Shown in pieces: positions 1-11,834 of a stretch of DNA of 64,000 bases. The DNA is from Mercurialis annua (lineage: Eukaryota > Streptophyta > Magnoliopsida > Malpighiales > Euphorbiaceae): the NCBI RefSeq assembly GCF_937616625.2, contig NC_065570.1, forward strand, positions 48,785,665-48,849,664, read 5' to 3'. Position 1 is the stretch's first letter. Each line of letters begins with the position of its first letter. The position numbers and the translations under genes were made by a program. The notes under the pieces are model-generated. The model did no database searches. It saw nothing but the letters and a program-made list of their open reading frames with translations, and was not told the origin of the DNA.

Positions 1-2537
1 ATACAGAGTAAACATGCCAATAATAAACAATCGGACAACCGACAATCCCAATGTGCAATAACCAAAGTAATATATAAACTAGTTCTATTGCGGTCTAAGA
101 GTTCGAAAACAGTAACTAGTTTAAATAACATAAAACCTCCGAGGAATCAAAAGAATCGGAGTGGACCAGCTTTCAAATCATAAACCTGAAAAATTTGGAA
201 AAACAACGGGGTCAGATATATTGAGATGAGTTCGCAATACTATTTACATTTATTAAGTTTAAAACCCTTAAATCAAAACATTTTATACTAATATAGTATG
301 ATTATGGAAAACAGTATTGAAATGATCCCAGCGTAAGTATGACATAGCATACTGATAAACCCAGAGTGGACGGGAACATATCCTCGTCATATACCATCGT
401 AAGCAAGACATTAGTCTGCCGATCCCAGAGTACTTACCGGTGCACACAGTCTCGATACAAGCCTATCGAGTAGCTCGTTTCAATACAGATCCATAATCGC
501 TTAAAACAGTTCAAAAGCATTTATAATACTAAAATAAATTGTGGTACTTAATAAAGCGGTAAATAGCACTACAAACTCACTGCTTGCTATCCACGTGAAT
601 CTTGGCAAACAGCTAACCCTGCGTAGACTCCGAAGCACGAGCAGTCGACGAGTCTAAAACAATATATAAGCTAAAATCTGAACAATCCCTAACTCTAAGA
701 TCACTAGACACCACATAGGACTAGCATCTCAAACACAACCAAAGAACAATATCTGAAACACAAGTAATCCCAAAGTCAAGGTACATAGACATCCAACCAA
801 TTCAATAACCAGTTAAGCTTAGGCGAGTTCTCGATGAAAACAAACCACAGTAATTATTAATTTAGATATCATCTTTTGAAATCCAAAGAAAATCCCAGAG
901 TAGTGTGTTAGCCATATATCAACTATATGCTTAACACAACATGTCGGGCGACACAAGTCTAACCCGACCCAACCAGAGTAAAATCCAAAGTTAAATTCTT
1001 TAAAACCAAACCAGTGTATTTGAAAACAAGGAACTTACTATAAGCTTAACCAAAATCAAACCAATACCACAAATAGCAATAATAACCAATAGATTGTCAA
1101 CACTTGACAATTCCACCTGGAATTCATACTTCTCTATTAAAACACATTAAGTGTAAATAAACATGATTTCAAAACACATTGAAATAATAAACTCAGATAT
1201 GAACTATACACTTAGATAGCCTTTAAAACCATTGTAAAATAATTCTACCTTGAATGCCATAACAACAATTTGTTATCCAAATAACTCAAGGTAAACTAAC
1301 ATCCTTTATATACTCAAACGATTTCCAACCATATGTAAATATTCTTAAAACAACGATTTATTCCAGTTAAAACCACCTTTAACATATAATCTAGCCTTAG
1401 TCAATTATCTCCAATCACCCAAAGTAGGAAATTCCCATTAACAATCTTTTAACCTTTAAAATAACATTTTCAGCTTTTAGTTTATAGTTCCAAACAGAAT
1501 TCAATTCCACAACTTAACCCAACTGATACATTATTTCATTTAAACGATTCCTCCAATCACCCAATGTATTGTTAAACATCTAACAACCTATGATTCATTT
1601 ACTTTGAGATTTTCAGATTTTTAATAAAGCTTAAAACAGAATTATAAATCAAGAACGACAAGAACTCCATATAACCCTTCAGTCAAACAAGTATTACAAT
1701 CATCCAATGTATAGCCAACATCTATAAGTCACAACCAATACACAATGATTATTTCCAGAATTTGAAATCAAAGCAAAATAGAAAATATAAAGCCAAAACA
1801 CCAAAGTATAGATTCATACAACAATCTAGCAATCTCTACACGACATAAGAAGGGATTAGAACCACACACCTTTTAATTAGACTAAGAACAATAAAATCCA
1901 GAAATCAATCAACCCAAATCAGCCTACAATCACGCACATATAGGCTATAGGATTTAAAATTACTAGAATTGATGAACTAAAGATAAAACCACAAAGGAAT
2001 GATTAAAAACACTTACCAAGGATTAAAATTGAGAGGAAAGTTGATAGGAATGAGTTAGAATATGACTCCATCCGTTTTAGGGTTTTAAAATTCGAAGAAA
2101 AAGAGTTTAGGTCGAATAAGAGGTCTTTAAATAGAAAAACAGCAAACTGAACAGTGCAAGTTCGCGCCAGCTAAGTATAGTTCGCACCCGCGAACTTCAA
2201 CAACATTAGTTAGCGACCGCTAACTATAGTTCGCGCCCGCGAACTCAACAAAAACACAATCCGACCGACCAGATTTTAGTAAATCCTCTCAGAAACAACA
2301 TATCCGAACGGCGGCCCGATCCGACGGTGCAATGGGGAGATATGGACATTTTACTAAAGCATGTCATTCAGGAAAACACGTAAACACTTATTCGATAAGG
2401 ATCAGAACTTAATCAAAACAACACACCGAAGGTTATGCAAACCAAACCATGGTTTCAAGGAACCAAACCACCAAGGACCAAACCAAAACACATCAAAAAA
2501 ATCATCAGAACAAGCCGAAAAAACACGGGGTATTACA
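1..2537. mobile_element. Partial gypsy-type LTR (right end, start lies outside window)
   Basis: This stretch matches, in order and in wording, the outer part of the solo LTR at 41692-46877. Shared text includes a region near 10-30, the contexts CAACGGGGTCAGATATA and CTATCGAGTAGCTCGTT, and a purine-rich tail. It ends in GGGGTATTACA at 2537, the same kind of terminus as the complete LTRs in this window. From that comparison about 230 bases of its start lie before position 1. It contains a perfect small hairpin (AGTATG 336-341 with CATACT 348-353) and a GC-rich palindrome cluster near 2159-2245. No coding region was recognised; short open frames such as 2361-2570 look fortuitous. Whether it is a solo LTR or part of a whole element cannot be seen. 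Confidence 0.75.
2159..2245. repeat. Cluster of GC-rich palindromes in an LTR
   Basis: Three near-perfect hairpins sit side by side: AGTTCGC/GCGAACT (2179-2196), AGTTAGCG/CGCTAACT (2208-2225) and AGTTCGCG/CGCGAACT (2228-2245). A fourth, degraded copy starts at 2159 and mixes the two arm types. They stand out because the surrounding LTR is AT-rich. Comparable clusters with different arms occur in the LTRs at 28610-28680 and 46501-46580. Confidence 0.8.
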
Positions 2538-2877
2538 AGATCACTTAGACATCTTAGGACTGCCATGTAAAACGTAATTAGTGGTTGTATAGGCTTTCAA
2601 GATGACTTAAAGTAAAATCAATCTCACTTATATATCCGGTGTTAGGCCTTATGCATGTAAATCAATTCAGAACAGCCATTAGTTGAATATTTGATAAAAA
2701 CCTCTAGGTTTAGATGTATGCTTATGAGTAAGTGTTATTTGCCTCAAATGACAATCCAGATCGAGTCATATGCGAGTCTACTTGTTTACTGCTTTTTCCA
2801 GACTTGTTTACTCTCCAACATTATATCCTGTGGATTGCTATTGTTTGTTGAGATGAGAATAACCAAATATGTCTAGT
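2538..2877. other. Unassigned AT-rich sequence
   Basis: This is sequence between the LTR end and the SINE. I see no gene, no terminal repeats and no convincing open frame. It may be interior sequence of the element whose LTR ends at 2537, but no primer-binding site was recognised directly after the LTR. Confidence 0.4.
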
Positions 2878-2894
2878 AAATAACCAGTAATTAA

Positions 2895-3078
2895 CCAATG
2901 GGAGTTGGTCCAAGTGGTAAGCGGCTTGGTATCGCTTAAGCAAGGTCTCGGTTTCGAGTCCTTGTGAATACCAGAAAATTTCCACTGGCAGACTCACCCA
3001 CCATGCCAGGTGCGCGACGCGAGTCGGATCCGGATTAGTCAGGGCGAAGTCTTGGAAACCGGATGGGCTTACCAAAAA
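2895..3078 (+). mobile_element. tRNA-derived SINE, AU-like, copy 1
   Basis: The body begins with a tRNA-like Pol III promoter: a box A-like stretch with CAAGTGGTAAGCGG and a box B-like GGTTTCGAGTCC. A conserved non-tRNA body follows, including GTCGGATCCGGATTAGTCAG, and ends in an A-rich tail. It is flanked by a 17-bp target-site duplication, AAATAACCAGTAATTAA, at 2878-2894 and 3079-3095. A second copy lies at 54263-54450 in the same orientation. The body resembles the AU SINE family of angiosperms as I recall it. Non-autonomous; it would depend on a LINE reverse transcriptase. Open frames across it are not genes. Confidence 0.88.
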
Positions 3079-3095
3079 AAATAACCAGTAATTAA

Positions 3096-3373
3096 AAAGT
3101 CAAGTACACGAGTCTCGGGGCGGTCCACGAACCCGGTCTTTTGGTCCGACGTACGATAATTTTTCCCGTAAGTGAGTAAGGTTATCCATTCGGTATGAAA
3201 GGCATTTCCTAGTTGAACTAGATGGCGACTCCATTCTTTCAAACCTTTTCAGATCCGAAGTCAGCCATAAGCATGGGCGAGTGGCCCCCGAACCCCGCTC
3301 CGCTCACAGTAACCAACTTTCGTATCAAACTTACTCGTACGAGAAAGATTCCAACAAAGTTTGCTTGGAGGTA
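3096..3373 (+). mobile_element. Tat/Ogre-like gypsy fragment with tRNA-Arg-type PBS motif
   Basis: The stretch contains AGATGGCGACTCC at about 3220-3233. This resembles the primer-binding site complementary to tRNA-Arg used by plant Tat/Ogre gypsy elements. The surrounding text (GTAAGTGAG, TCGGTA, TTTCCTAG) is shared with the bases just outside the solo LTR at 41692-46877. Only this short piece is left, and it is interrupted on its right by the solo LTR that starts at 3374. Confidence 0.5.
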
Positions 3374-4105
3374 TGTCACAACTCAAAATTGAGGGTCGCG
3401 ACCAGCGTTAGGAAACGGGAGTGGTTGCTCCAAAACCTGTAGCAAGCCTAAAAATAATTAAAAACTTTAAGCAAAACCGATCACACAATCAATCATAAAA
3501 CGTTTTTAGAAAACTTCTTTAAACAATAACTTGAAAACATTGAAACCCCTTTATGAAAATCGTTACACAAAAACTTAGAAACGAGGGTCTTACAAAGCGA
3601 TACTACATATCCAACACTGCCCTGTTTCAAATCAAATAAACTATCATATAGACTAGTCAAAATCACATTGAACAGCCAAACAAACAACAGTTATAAAGCG
3701 GAATCAAAACATTATTTAAATAAATCATTTATCAGAGTATACAAACACTTAACCGCTTATTACAAACTAGGTCTGCTACTGACGATTACTACAGCTCTAG
3801 CGAGGAACAAAGTTTTCCATGAATGCTTTGCACTGAGACTTCCAGAACATAAAATTGAAGCTCGACCACGTAACACTAAAGCAAACCTGAAATAGAAACA
3901 CCATGGGAAGGTCAATCGACATTGAGTGAGTATGTATTTACACAAGGTATTGTAAACGTAATTTGCATAAACAGAACACAAACCAATATACAATCTGAAA
4001 ATACACATCAAAGTTAACCAACAATCCAATCCGTTCAAAACCCTATCTTAATATAATACCATACCCAAAGTCTAAATCTTTATCAAATCAATCAAATCAA
4101 TCAAG

Positions 4106-4289
4106 TGGTAAGGTCTCGAAATAGTTCAACCGACTTAACTATTACCATGTGATATAGTCCCGAGATAGTTCCACCGAGTTAACTCATTTCACTTCTTATA
4201 CCCAAGGTGTGAGTCTCGAGATAGTTCAATCGAGTTAACTCACTAGATAGGGGTCCCGAGATGGTTCCACCGAGTTAACCTCGTATCTA
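4106..4289. repeat. Four hairpin modules with differing arms
   Basis: Four copies of a core resembling GAGATAGTTCCACCGAGTT are each bracketed by complementary arms: TGGTAA/TTACCA (4106-4147), GTGATA/TTTCAC (imperfect, about 4149-4192), GTGAGT/ACTCAC (4209-4243) and TAGATA/TATCTA (4244-4289). The core is shared, the arms differ, and each pair matches itself. The homologous part of the LTR at 27150 has arms GTGAGT/ACTCAC and GATACG/CGTATC. Confidence 0.65.
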
Positions 4290-4795
4290 CCAAACATAAT
4301 CCTTCTTTCCATTCCCAAACATAATCAAACATATAATGAGCTCATATAAAATATTTCTAAATACAAACATCTAGACTCTTAACAACACTGATGATCACAC
4401 AATCCTATTGACGCTCAATAGGTAGCTCGTTTCTTCGGATCGCTAAACCAAACATCACACTTTACAAACATCTATTATATACCAAACATCATAGCAAAAC
4501 CATATCATATGCAATGCATTTAAATTAATCATATTAGCAACACACCAATCAACTTATAAATACAATACACAAATTAATTAGGAAACTCACAGAAACCGCA
4601 TAATCGCGGTATAGTCTCTGTCACTAGATTGCTCCTCGAGGTCGCACCGACTCCAACGCCGACTCCCCTCAATATAGGCGGGTCTAACACAATATGACTA
4701 AGTTCATAATCGTTATGAAAACAAGCACGTCTAACTCTAGAATTCTAACACGCGACATTCAAAACACAACAACACGCAAAACAACACTCAATAAC

Positions 4796-5102
4796 GAGAA
4801 ATTTTTAGGTAGACTCAATCCACCACGTCATCCGTGGATTAAACCAATCATATCATAACACCTTATTAAAATGACAGTATTCTTGTAATATCATTATTTA
4901 GTCCACCACGTCATCCGTGGACTAAGCCAATCATATCATAACACCTCATTAAAATGAGGGTATTCTTGTAATATCATTATTTAAAAGTATATGTAAATAA
5001 CAAACGAAATTACAAGAATACCCTCATTTTAATTAGGTGTTATGATATGATTGGTTTAATCCACGAATGACGTGGTAGACTGAGTCTACATAAGAATTTC
5101 TC
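4796..5102. mobile_element. Mutator-like MITE with duplicated left arm (307 bp)
   Basis: It is flanked by a perfect 9-bp duplication, CTCAATAAC, at 4787-4795 and 5103-5111. Ends are GAGAAATTTTTA and TAAGAATTTCTC, and inverted similarity continues for about 100 bp on each side. The left arm occurs twice in tandem (about 4821-4902 and 4904-4984). Each arm has a small CCACG/CGTGG hairpin. A nine-base duplication with long inverted repeats is typical of Mutator-like elements. There is no coding capacity. Confidence 0.88.
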
Positions 5103-5561
5103 CTCAATAACATCACAATTTATAAAAACACATAACTCGTGTAAGATCATAAAATGTCAAAAAATGCTTTTCGAAGCAAAATTATCCAAAATGAAATCTG
5201 ATTTCTTAATAAAATATTTTTATCAACATATTTTAAATAAAACAACCCAAAAGCAATTATTTTCAAGAATATTCAAATTAAATTTTGGACCCCAAACTTT
5301 GTAAAAACACACTTTAGTTAATCCTATAAGTATTAATCCCAACATGCAAAGCTATCAAGATCATGTTCTTAAACTACTATATTTATTCAATTTCCTTTAA
5401 TTAATCCTATAAGTATTAATCAACTCAAATTAATATTTCATGTATTGAATTGCAGCAACTTAAATCATATATTATCATAATCAAATAACATGCAACTCAT
5501 TAGACACCATCAAGAACATCTAAATCATATTTTTGCAATATAAAAATCACATAATCTTGCG

Positions 5562-8539
5562 AAAAAATTACAATAATATTACATTCATGCTAGTTTTTTT
5601 TCCTCCAATAGCCACTTTTTGTTTTTCTTACATTTTCTAACATCTATTCTTTACTGATGGTGACTCAGTTTTAAAATTTATTTCTTTTTCTGACCATCCA
5701 TTTTTCACCTCTTATGGCTACTTCAGTTCTCAACAAGAATTGCTCTATTTGGTACAGACAACCGAGATGGTAAAGACGACGGCGGAGATGGTAGAGGCGA
5801 CGATAAAGATGATAATCATAGTTGTTATTATCAATCGATGGCGGATGCAACAACATCGATAGTGAGGTGAGTGCGCTTTCAAAAATTGTCAAGCATGATT
5901 TGGAGAAATATAGTAAGATGAGAACGGCATGAGTTATACCTGCTTATGGCGGTGAGATTGATTTTTCTCTATTTCTTCCATTAAAAATTAGCTGTGTGTG
6001 AAAGGGTTTACTTTTTTAACATGGTAGTTATGCTTAAAAATGATAATTATAATACCAAATATTGTTTATATTTAGAGACTGGGAAAAAGGTTCCATTTTT
6101 AAAATAGAGTGTATGAACCAACCCATATGAAATCATCAACTGACTCAACTTTTTAGATGGTGGTATTTTGAGAGGAAGTTTTAATATAGCTTGTGATTTG
6201 GATGGTGATTTATTGGTTGGAGATGATGGAATTTCTTATTATAAGGTGATTTGGATTGAAAAAATTAGAGTTAGAAAATCGATTTTAGTCAAAAACTCAA
6301 AAAACTTCTAAGAAGCATCCATGGCTTATGTTGTATCTTAATGCAACTAAAAGATCTAGTGGGTCATTTTGAGAGAAGAGGCATGCTTCAAATTGTAAGT
6401 ATAACAAACTCATTTCAATTCTGTAAATTTTAAAGTACATCAAAATTAAATTATCAATACTAATTGGGATGGATGTGCATTGTTTAATGCTTGTGGTGGT
6501 AAATCTAGAAATTGTTTGCCTACTCCTAGTTAACTGGCTTAACTTACTAATACTTTTCTCATTTTATGAATTATGTTCAATAAAAAATGACATATGCAAC
6601 TTTGATTTTTAATTGCTTGTGTTGAAAGGTTTATATATTCATTTTTTTTAATATAAATGTGAGTTTTATGCAAAGTATTCTAATGAGGTTGAGTCTTTTG
6701 GCTGTTTATTTAGTTTTATATTTGTAAGAAAGTTTGAAAGAAAATAGCCCACTAGTGTCAATATTGCTCCCAACACCTAATAAAAGAATTAAATATATCT
6801 GATTTGTCTACAAGATGTATGTAAAATGTATTATTTTTATATATTTTTTATATATAATATGTAATATTTATTAATCTGATTTTATTTAGTGATTTTTTTC
6901 TTCTATTTTTTTTGTAGTTTGATGATTATGTCAATATTTTTACAAGAAGATTGCACTACCTTTATTTCGAAGAATGTAGTTGAGCTAATTTTAAGATGTA
7001 TCTCCGATGTTTTTAAGATATATCTGAAATATTTTTAAAATGTATATAATTTATTTATGAGATGTATCTAAATTATTTATGAGATTTGATTTTTTTATGA
7101 AAAGTGGAAATTACATGTGATGATCCAAGTGGAGCTGTAAAATGTTATAATTTTTTAGAAATTATGAGACGCGTGTACACTGTTTTTGAGATGTATCTTA
7201 TCTGTTTAATAGATGAATCTGAATTGTATTATTTTTATATTTGTATGTATTATATGATATTCATTAATCTTTTTTTATTTAATAATTTTTCTTTTCTGTT
7301 TTGTAGTTTGATGGTTTCATCGCAAGAAGTTTAGACTACCATCTTTATTTCGAAGAATGTAGCTGAGCTAGTTCTGAGACGTATCTCCGTTATTTCAGAG
7401 ATGTATCTAAAATATTTTAAAATGTACATGATTTGTTTTTGAGATGTATTTGAGTTATTTCTGACATTTAATTTGTTATTAAATATTTACATTTTTGATA
7501 TAAATTTATATGTGTAAGATTAACTTCAACTGATGATAAATTAATGAAGGCATTATATAGTTATTTCTTCAGTTTATTATGTATATACATATTGGACACA
7601 TCAACGATACATCATATATACACCACTGATACATTGTACATAATACGCCGATACATCATAGATACATAGTTGATGCATTGTATATATATATATTGTTATC
7701 TTTTTTTAATGTTTTAACGAAATAAATTTTGTAGCTACACCATAGATTATAATTTTTAAAATCATATGCTCTTATTAACAACATATTGCTTAATTTATCT
7801 TAAAATTTTAGTTATCACTAATTAAAATTTAAGTTGGTTCTATTTTTATGTATATGTTTTTATGTATACATATTAGATACATTAACGATACATTATGTAT
7901 ACGCCATTGATACATCAATGATACACCATTTGTTATAACTTCTAGAATCAATATCCAACTTATAATAATTATTTTCAACGAATAAATTTTGAAGAGACAG
8001 ACACATTTTAAATACATCGCCGATACGTTATTTTCAATGAACAAACGTAATTCAAATATCCCTATTAAAAAATTCATTATGATAAAACCACATCCTCAAC
8101 TAACCCAAGTTTCTGGATTCTTGGAGACCTGAAACAGATTCATCCAATAATAAAAATTTAGTACAATTGCCTAATTAGTAAAATTGGTTAATTAATTAAC
8201 CAATTAAAATCACAAAAACTGAAATTGAGTTGCAAATATGTTTTGATACATTAATGATATATAAAAGACACATAAATGATACACGTTTAAATAATTCTGA
8301 CACGCTGACACGCGCTGATGCGTGACTGACACGCATGTCAGACGCGTTACTGTCACGTTTTTACAGCTGTTAACACGTTGTTTTGACTTTTTTCCACTTT
8401 AAGTGTGCCATGTGTCTATTATTTAGTGGTTGACTAGAAAATGTAAACTTTCTCCTTATTTTTTCATGAATGTAAATAATTTGGCTTTTGTCTATTTGAG
8501 TAATATTTGTTTATTTTGAAATATTTTTGTTTTTTTCTC
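5562..8539. mobile_element. Unidentified ~3-kb insertion inside the solo LTR
   Basis: Boundaries are inferred. An imperfect duplication, AATCTTGCGA at 5553-5562 against AATCTTTGCA at 8540-8549, brackets it. Removing it restores an LTR of the expected length. The ends are AT-rich and weakly inverted (both carry TTACATTCATG in opposite orientation near the edges). Inside are a ~380-bp direct duplication, a GATACA-rich stretch (about 7590-7930) and a TGACACGC-rich stretch (8295-8360). I found no transposase or other recognisable protein; open frames such as 7104-7334 are short and low-complexity. Confidence 0.45.
6780..7510. repeat. Diverged ~380-bp direct duplication
   Basis: Two consecutive segments share an ordered series of motifs: an AT-rich stretch ending in TTATTAATCT, a TTTGTAGTTTGATG block, CTTTATTTCGAAGAATGTAG and repeated GAGATGTATCT phrases. 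The second occurrence of the CGAAGAATGTAG block is near 7345, the first near 6967. Function unknown. Confidence 0.6.
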
Positions 8540-9229
8540 AATCTTTGCAACAACCAAATAATAATCAAATCCCATCAAAACTGAAAATCCTGAATAGAAT
8601 TTGAACTTTATACCTCCAAGAATCACTCTTCCAAATTTCAAAATTTTTGAGCTAGAATTCTATTTTATATGAATTGTGCAAGCTCTAGGCCAATTTTTGA
8701 AAATTATCACCTTAATCTCACATAAAAAGGATGATGAAAAAGAAAGTTAGGGTTTTGTTTTTAATTTCAGATTTCAAATGAGAAAAATAAAACTTAGTGG
8801 AGCTATTTATATTAATGAGTTAATGGGCTAAAGGGACATGCAAGTCCTTGCCAAAATACCATTCAACTCAACCACTAAACTTCTTATCAGTCTAATCCAA
8901 ATTGATTTCGTAATTAAATGAAACTTTGATAATAATTTCTTAATCTTAATTAACGTACTTTGGCATGATAGAAATTAGCCCGAAACCTCAATTTTTTTTA
9001 TTTTAATATTTTCTATTTCCAAATTTTCTTTAATCCTCCGCTCTAACTCGATAAAATTTCCGCTTTAACTTATCAAATCCTGATAATTAAAATATACGTT
9101 TCTTGCTCTAAATCCAACATATTTTAATTTATTCTCGACCTCAACTTTAATTACCGCAAATTAGGACACATGACACAACTTAATAATCGTAAAAATACAG
9201 GTTATTATAAGGTAGCCGGTAACTGAGCA

Positions 9230-10020
9230 GGATTTTTATAATTTTGCCAATCTCAAAGGTTGGAGGCAATAGTCCAATTTCTGCTTGTCCAAAGTTCGAG
9301 CAGGAATCTATAAACGAGTTGACCATCCAATCCAACTGGGAGGAATTTTATCCGGAACCAACAGCTTAGAGATATTAAGATTAATTAACCGGTTATCATA
9401 ATGAGCATTGATTGATCTCCCATCACATATCCTTTAAATCAAGCATGAATCTAGAATTTTCTTTTCCTTTAATATGCTTTGCCATGCATAGCTTGCATTT
9501 TAGCTCAAACTTGCATTTTCAATAATAGTCCTCGGGTAACAGTTAGCTGTAAAAACCCTTGAAATCGAGGATTGAGGATTTTGCATCAATCTCCATCACT
9601 GTTTGGCTAATGGAGACATATTGAAAGCTAACAAATTTCGAAAGCCAAGTCCTCCCTCACTCTTTGCTCTACAAATTTTACTCCAACTGATCCATGCAAT
9701 TTTGTTCTGATCATCCTCTCCACTCCACTAGTACCGGGCTATCATTCTCTCAAGCTCAGAGCAGAAGGTGGACGAAAGAGCACAACAACTCATGATGTAG
9801 GTCGGAATCGACTATGCAATTGCTTTGATGAGGACTTCCTTTCTGCCTTTTTTTTAAAAAAAAAAAGCAAAAGGCCTTTTTCTTGAAACGATCAATGCAC
9901 GTGGCAAACCCAAATATTTATCAAAAACATCCACAAGCCGAAATTACAAAAGAGCTTGAATCTCATCCCTCTTGCCGCAGAACTCCAGAGCTGAATATGA
10001 GTTCTGATTTATCATAATTA
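9230..10020 (-). mobile_element. LINE (L1-type) ORF2 fragment, decayed
   Basis: Reading the minus strand from about 10000 down to 9240 gives successive pieces of the C-terminal reverse-transcriptase region of plant L1 LINEs. They include a DKYLGLP segment (about 9900-9930), GRKEVLIKAIA and IPTYIMSC (about 9780-9850), then KIAWISWSKICRAKSEGG and LGFRNL (about 9630-9710), and a VFTANCYPR-like piece (about 9530-9560). The frame is broken by stops and shifts, so this is a dead 5'-truncated copy. It abuts the right end of the solo LTR. Confidence 0.8.
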
Positions 10021-11834
10021 ACTACCTGTCCAAAAGCTTGTTCATAAAGGTTAATGATGTTTTAAGGACTCGGGAATCGGCTTGATTAGCCTTACTGAAT
10101 AAAATTGAACGTACTATATTAGGGATGTTTTAATAATAAAACAAACTCTCAAAATGTTTTTCATCTTTGTTTTCCATTATTGATTTTATTATCAAAATTT
10201 CCAATTAAATATTAAAATCTTATATATTTGTAGTTTTATTAACATTTTACACAATCTATCTAAGTGGTATTATTGCTACTGGTAATCTATATTCTATCTT
10301 ATAAAGTAGAACCCAAAAACATTGTACATTGAACATTGTTTTTGGGTTCCAACATATATTTTTTTACATATATATATTACAGTATTGCCATTAGGAGCCT
10401 CACTATTCAACTTGCATAATAATTAGTTAGAATGGAACAAAAAGCGAAACAGGCATTTGAAAGTGAACTAAATTTGTAACTATTTCGTTGGAATGAAATG
10501 GAAAAGGATAAAATATTTGGAACTGTGCAAAACTTCTTGAAGAAGCTTTCCTTAAGTTTTGTGACATTTGGACTTCAAGATATGGGTGTAGATGCAGCTG
10601 TCAGAGCCTCAATGTGCTAGCCTCCGTACTCAGATACTATCATCTTTATCCCCTTCTATCTTTATCTATACACAATAACACTATAAATTAAAATATTAAA
10701 AAGACATATAAGCACTTTTCACATGTGTCTTCTTTATTACTAGGTTAGTATTTGTATTCATCAAAGTCTCTTTTCTGTTTTAATTTTTTAATCAGTCTTT
10801 CGTATCTCAAATAATAATAATTTAATCAGTTTTTTTATTTTTTTCCGGAGATTGCTGTCCATTTGCAAAAGACAAGCATTTAAAGGTATTAATTTGAAGT
10901 TTTGTACTTGTATGTATGTGCAATTCTAAATATCTAATGAACAATGCTATTTAGTTAATAATTGCAAAAGACATTTACCGAATTAAGTTATCATTCTTTT
11001 CATTTATGTCTATTTATTAATAAAATATTTTTTTTTTCTCAAAGTAAGATATTTCACTATATCGTTAATAATTTTATTTTGAAAACAGAGACATCATTAT
11101 TTAATTTCTTTTTGATAGATAATTTAATTTTATAACTCTTAATAAATAAGATATAATAAGAATCACATTTTAAAAGATTATTAAAAATGCAATATAACTT
11201 TTTTGTATTTAAAGTCAATAACTACCGAAAAATAATTTTCAATTGTAAATAAAATTAGAAATGTATTTAGCAATATACAATTTACGAATTTTTATAAATA
11301 AAATTATTAATTTTTAAACTAAAAGGATATTATCTTTTAATTTTTTTTTATTTGGACCCCCTTGAAAATAAATTATGTATCCGTCACTGATTATGACACA
11401 TTCTAATCACTTTCATATTTAACATGTTTTTGGTTTAGACTACTAATCATAATCTTTACCTCAAACTAATAAAATAATCCACCAATCTAAGTCTTTTGTA
11501 GTGAATAACTTTTAGTATATCAATTGATTCTATGTTAAATTTGTGAAAAGATTTAAATAAAAAGTCCGCATAATGATTCTTAATCACGAACACACTTTAC
11601 TGGCTAACAAAGATACCACGAGGCAAAAATAGAAATAAATTAAATGAAAAACGCGCGCTAACCAAACTTTTGGTGGTTAACAACCATTAAAAAAGAAATT
11701 AAATTAAAACGGAAAAAAAATAAGATAATTCAAAAAAATATTTGTTTTTTCTACGCTTGCTCCATCTCCACCACCACCACTCACCTCTCATGAAATCCAA
11801 CTAATCTTCCAAACCGTCCCGTCTCTTCCTTCCC
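10021..11834. other. AT-rich intergenic region upstream of ALB3
   Basis: This is mostly low-complexity AT-rich sequence. A 41-bp hairpin at 10309-10349 pairs GAACCCAAAAACATTGT with its complement at one mismatch around a short loop. A 40-codon open frame at 10498-10620 looks mildly protein-like but matches nothing I know. The last ~100 bases before the ALB3 start codon are rich in CTCC and CACC triplets, as plant 5' leaders often are. No clear TATA box was chosen. Confidence 0.4.

Larger units (their letters stand above)
3374..9209. mobile_element. Solo LTR of a gypsy-type element, interrupted by two insertions
   Basis: It begins TGTCACAACTC and shares its first ~80 bases with the LTRs at 27150, 34198, 41692 and 47293 (a conserved GGGAGTGGTTGCTCC-type stretch followed by GTAGCAAGCC). 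It ends GGTTATTATA at 9209, a mutated form of the usual TTACA end. The 5-bp duplication AGGTA flanks it at 3369-3373 and 9210-9214. Subtracting the 307-bp MITE (4796-5102) and the ~2,978-bp insertion (about 5562-8539) leaves about 2,550 bases, close to the 2.5-kb LTRs elsewhere in the window. That agreement supports the solo-LTR reading. Solo LTRs normally arise by recombination between the two LTRs of a full element. Confidence 0.75.

Noticed and set aside
2911..2965. Functional tRNA genes at the tRNA-like stretches (also 23170, 54275)
   Set aside because: Boxes A and B are present but no cloverleaf with acceptor stem can be formed, and the SINE bodies, tails and target duplications explain them.
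10498..10620. 40-codon frame with fairly protein-like composition upstream of ALB3
   Set aside because: No recognised domain, no supporting splice signals or neighbours. It could be a fragment of a dead gene but cannot be supported.
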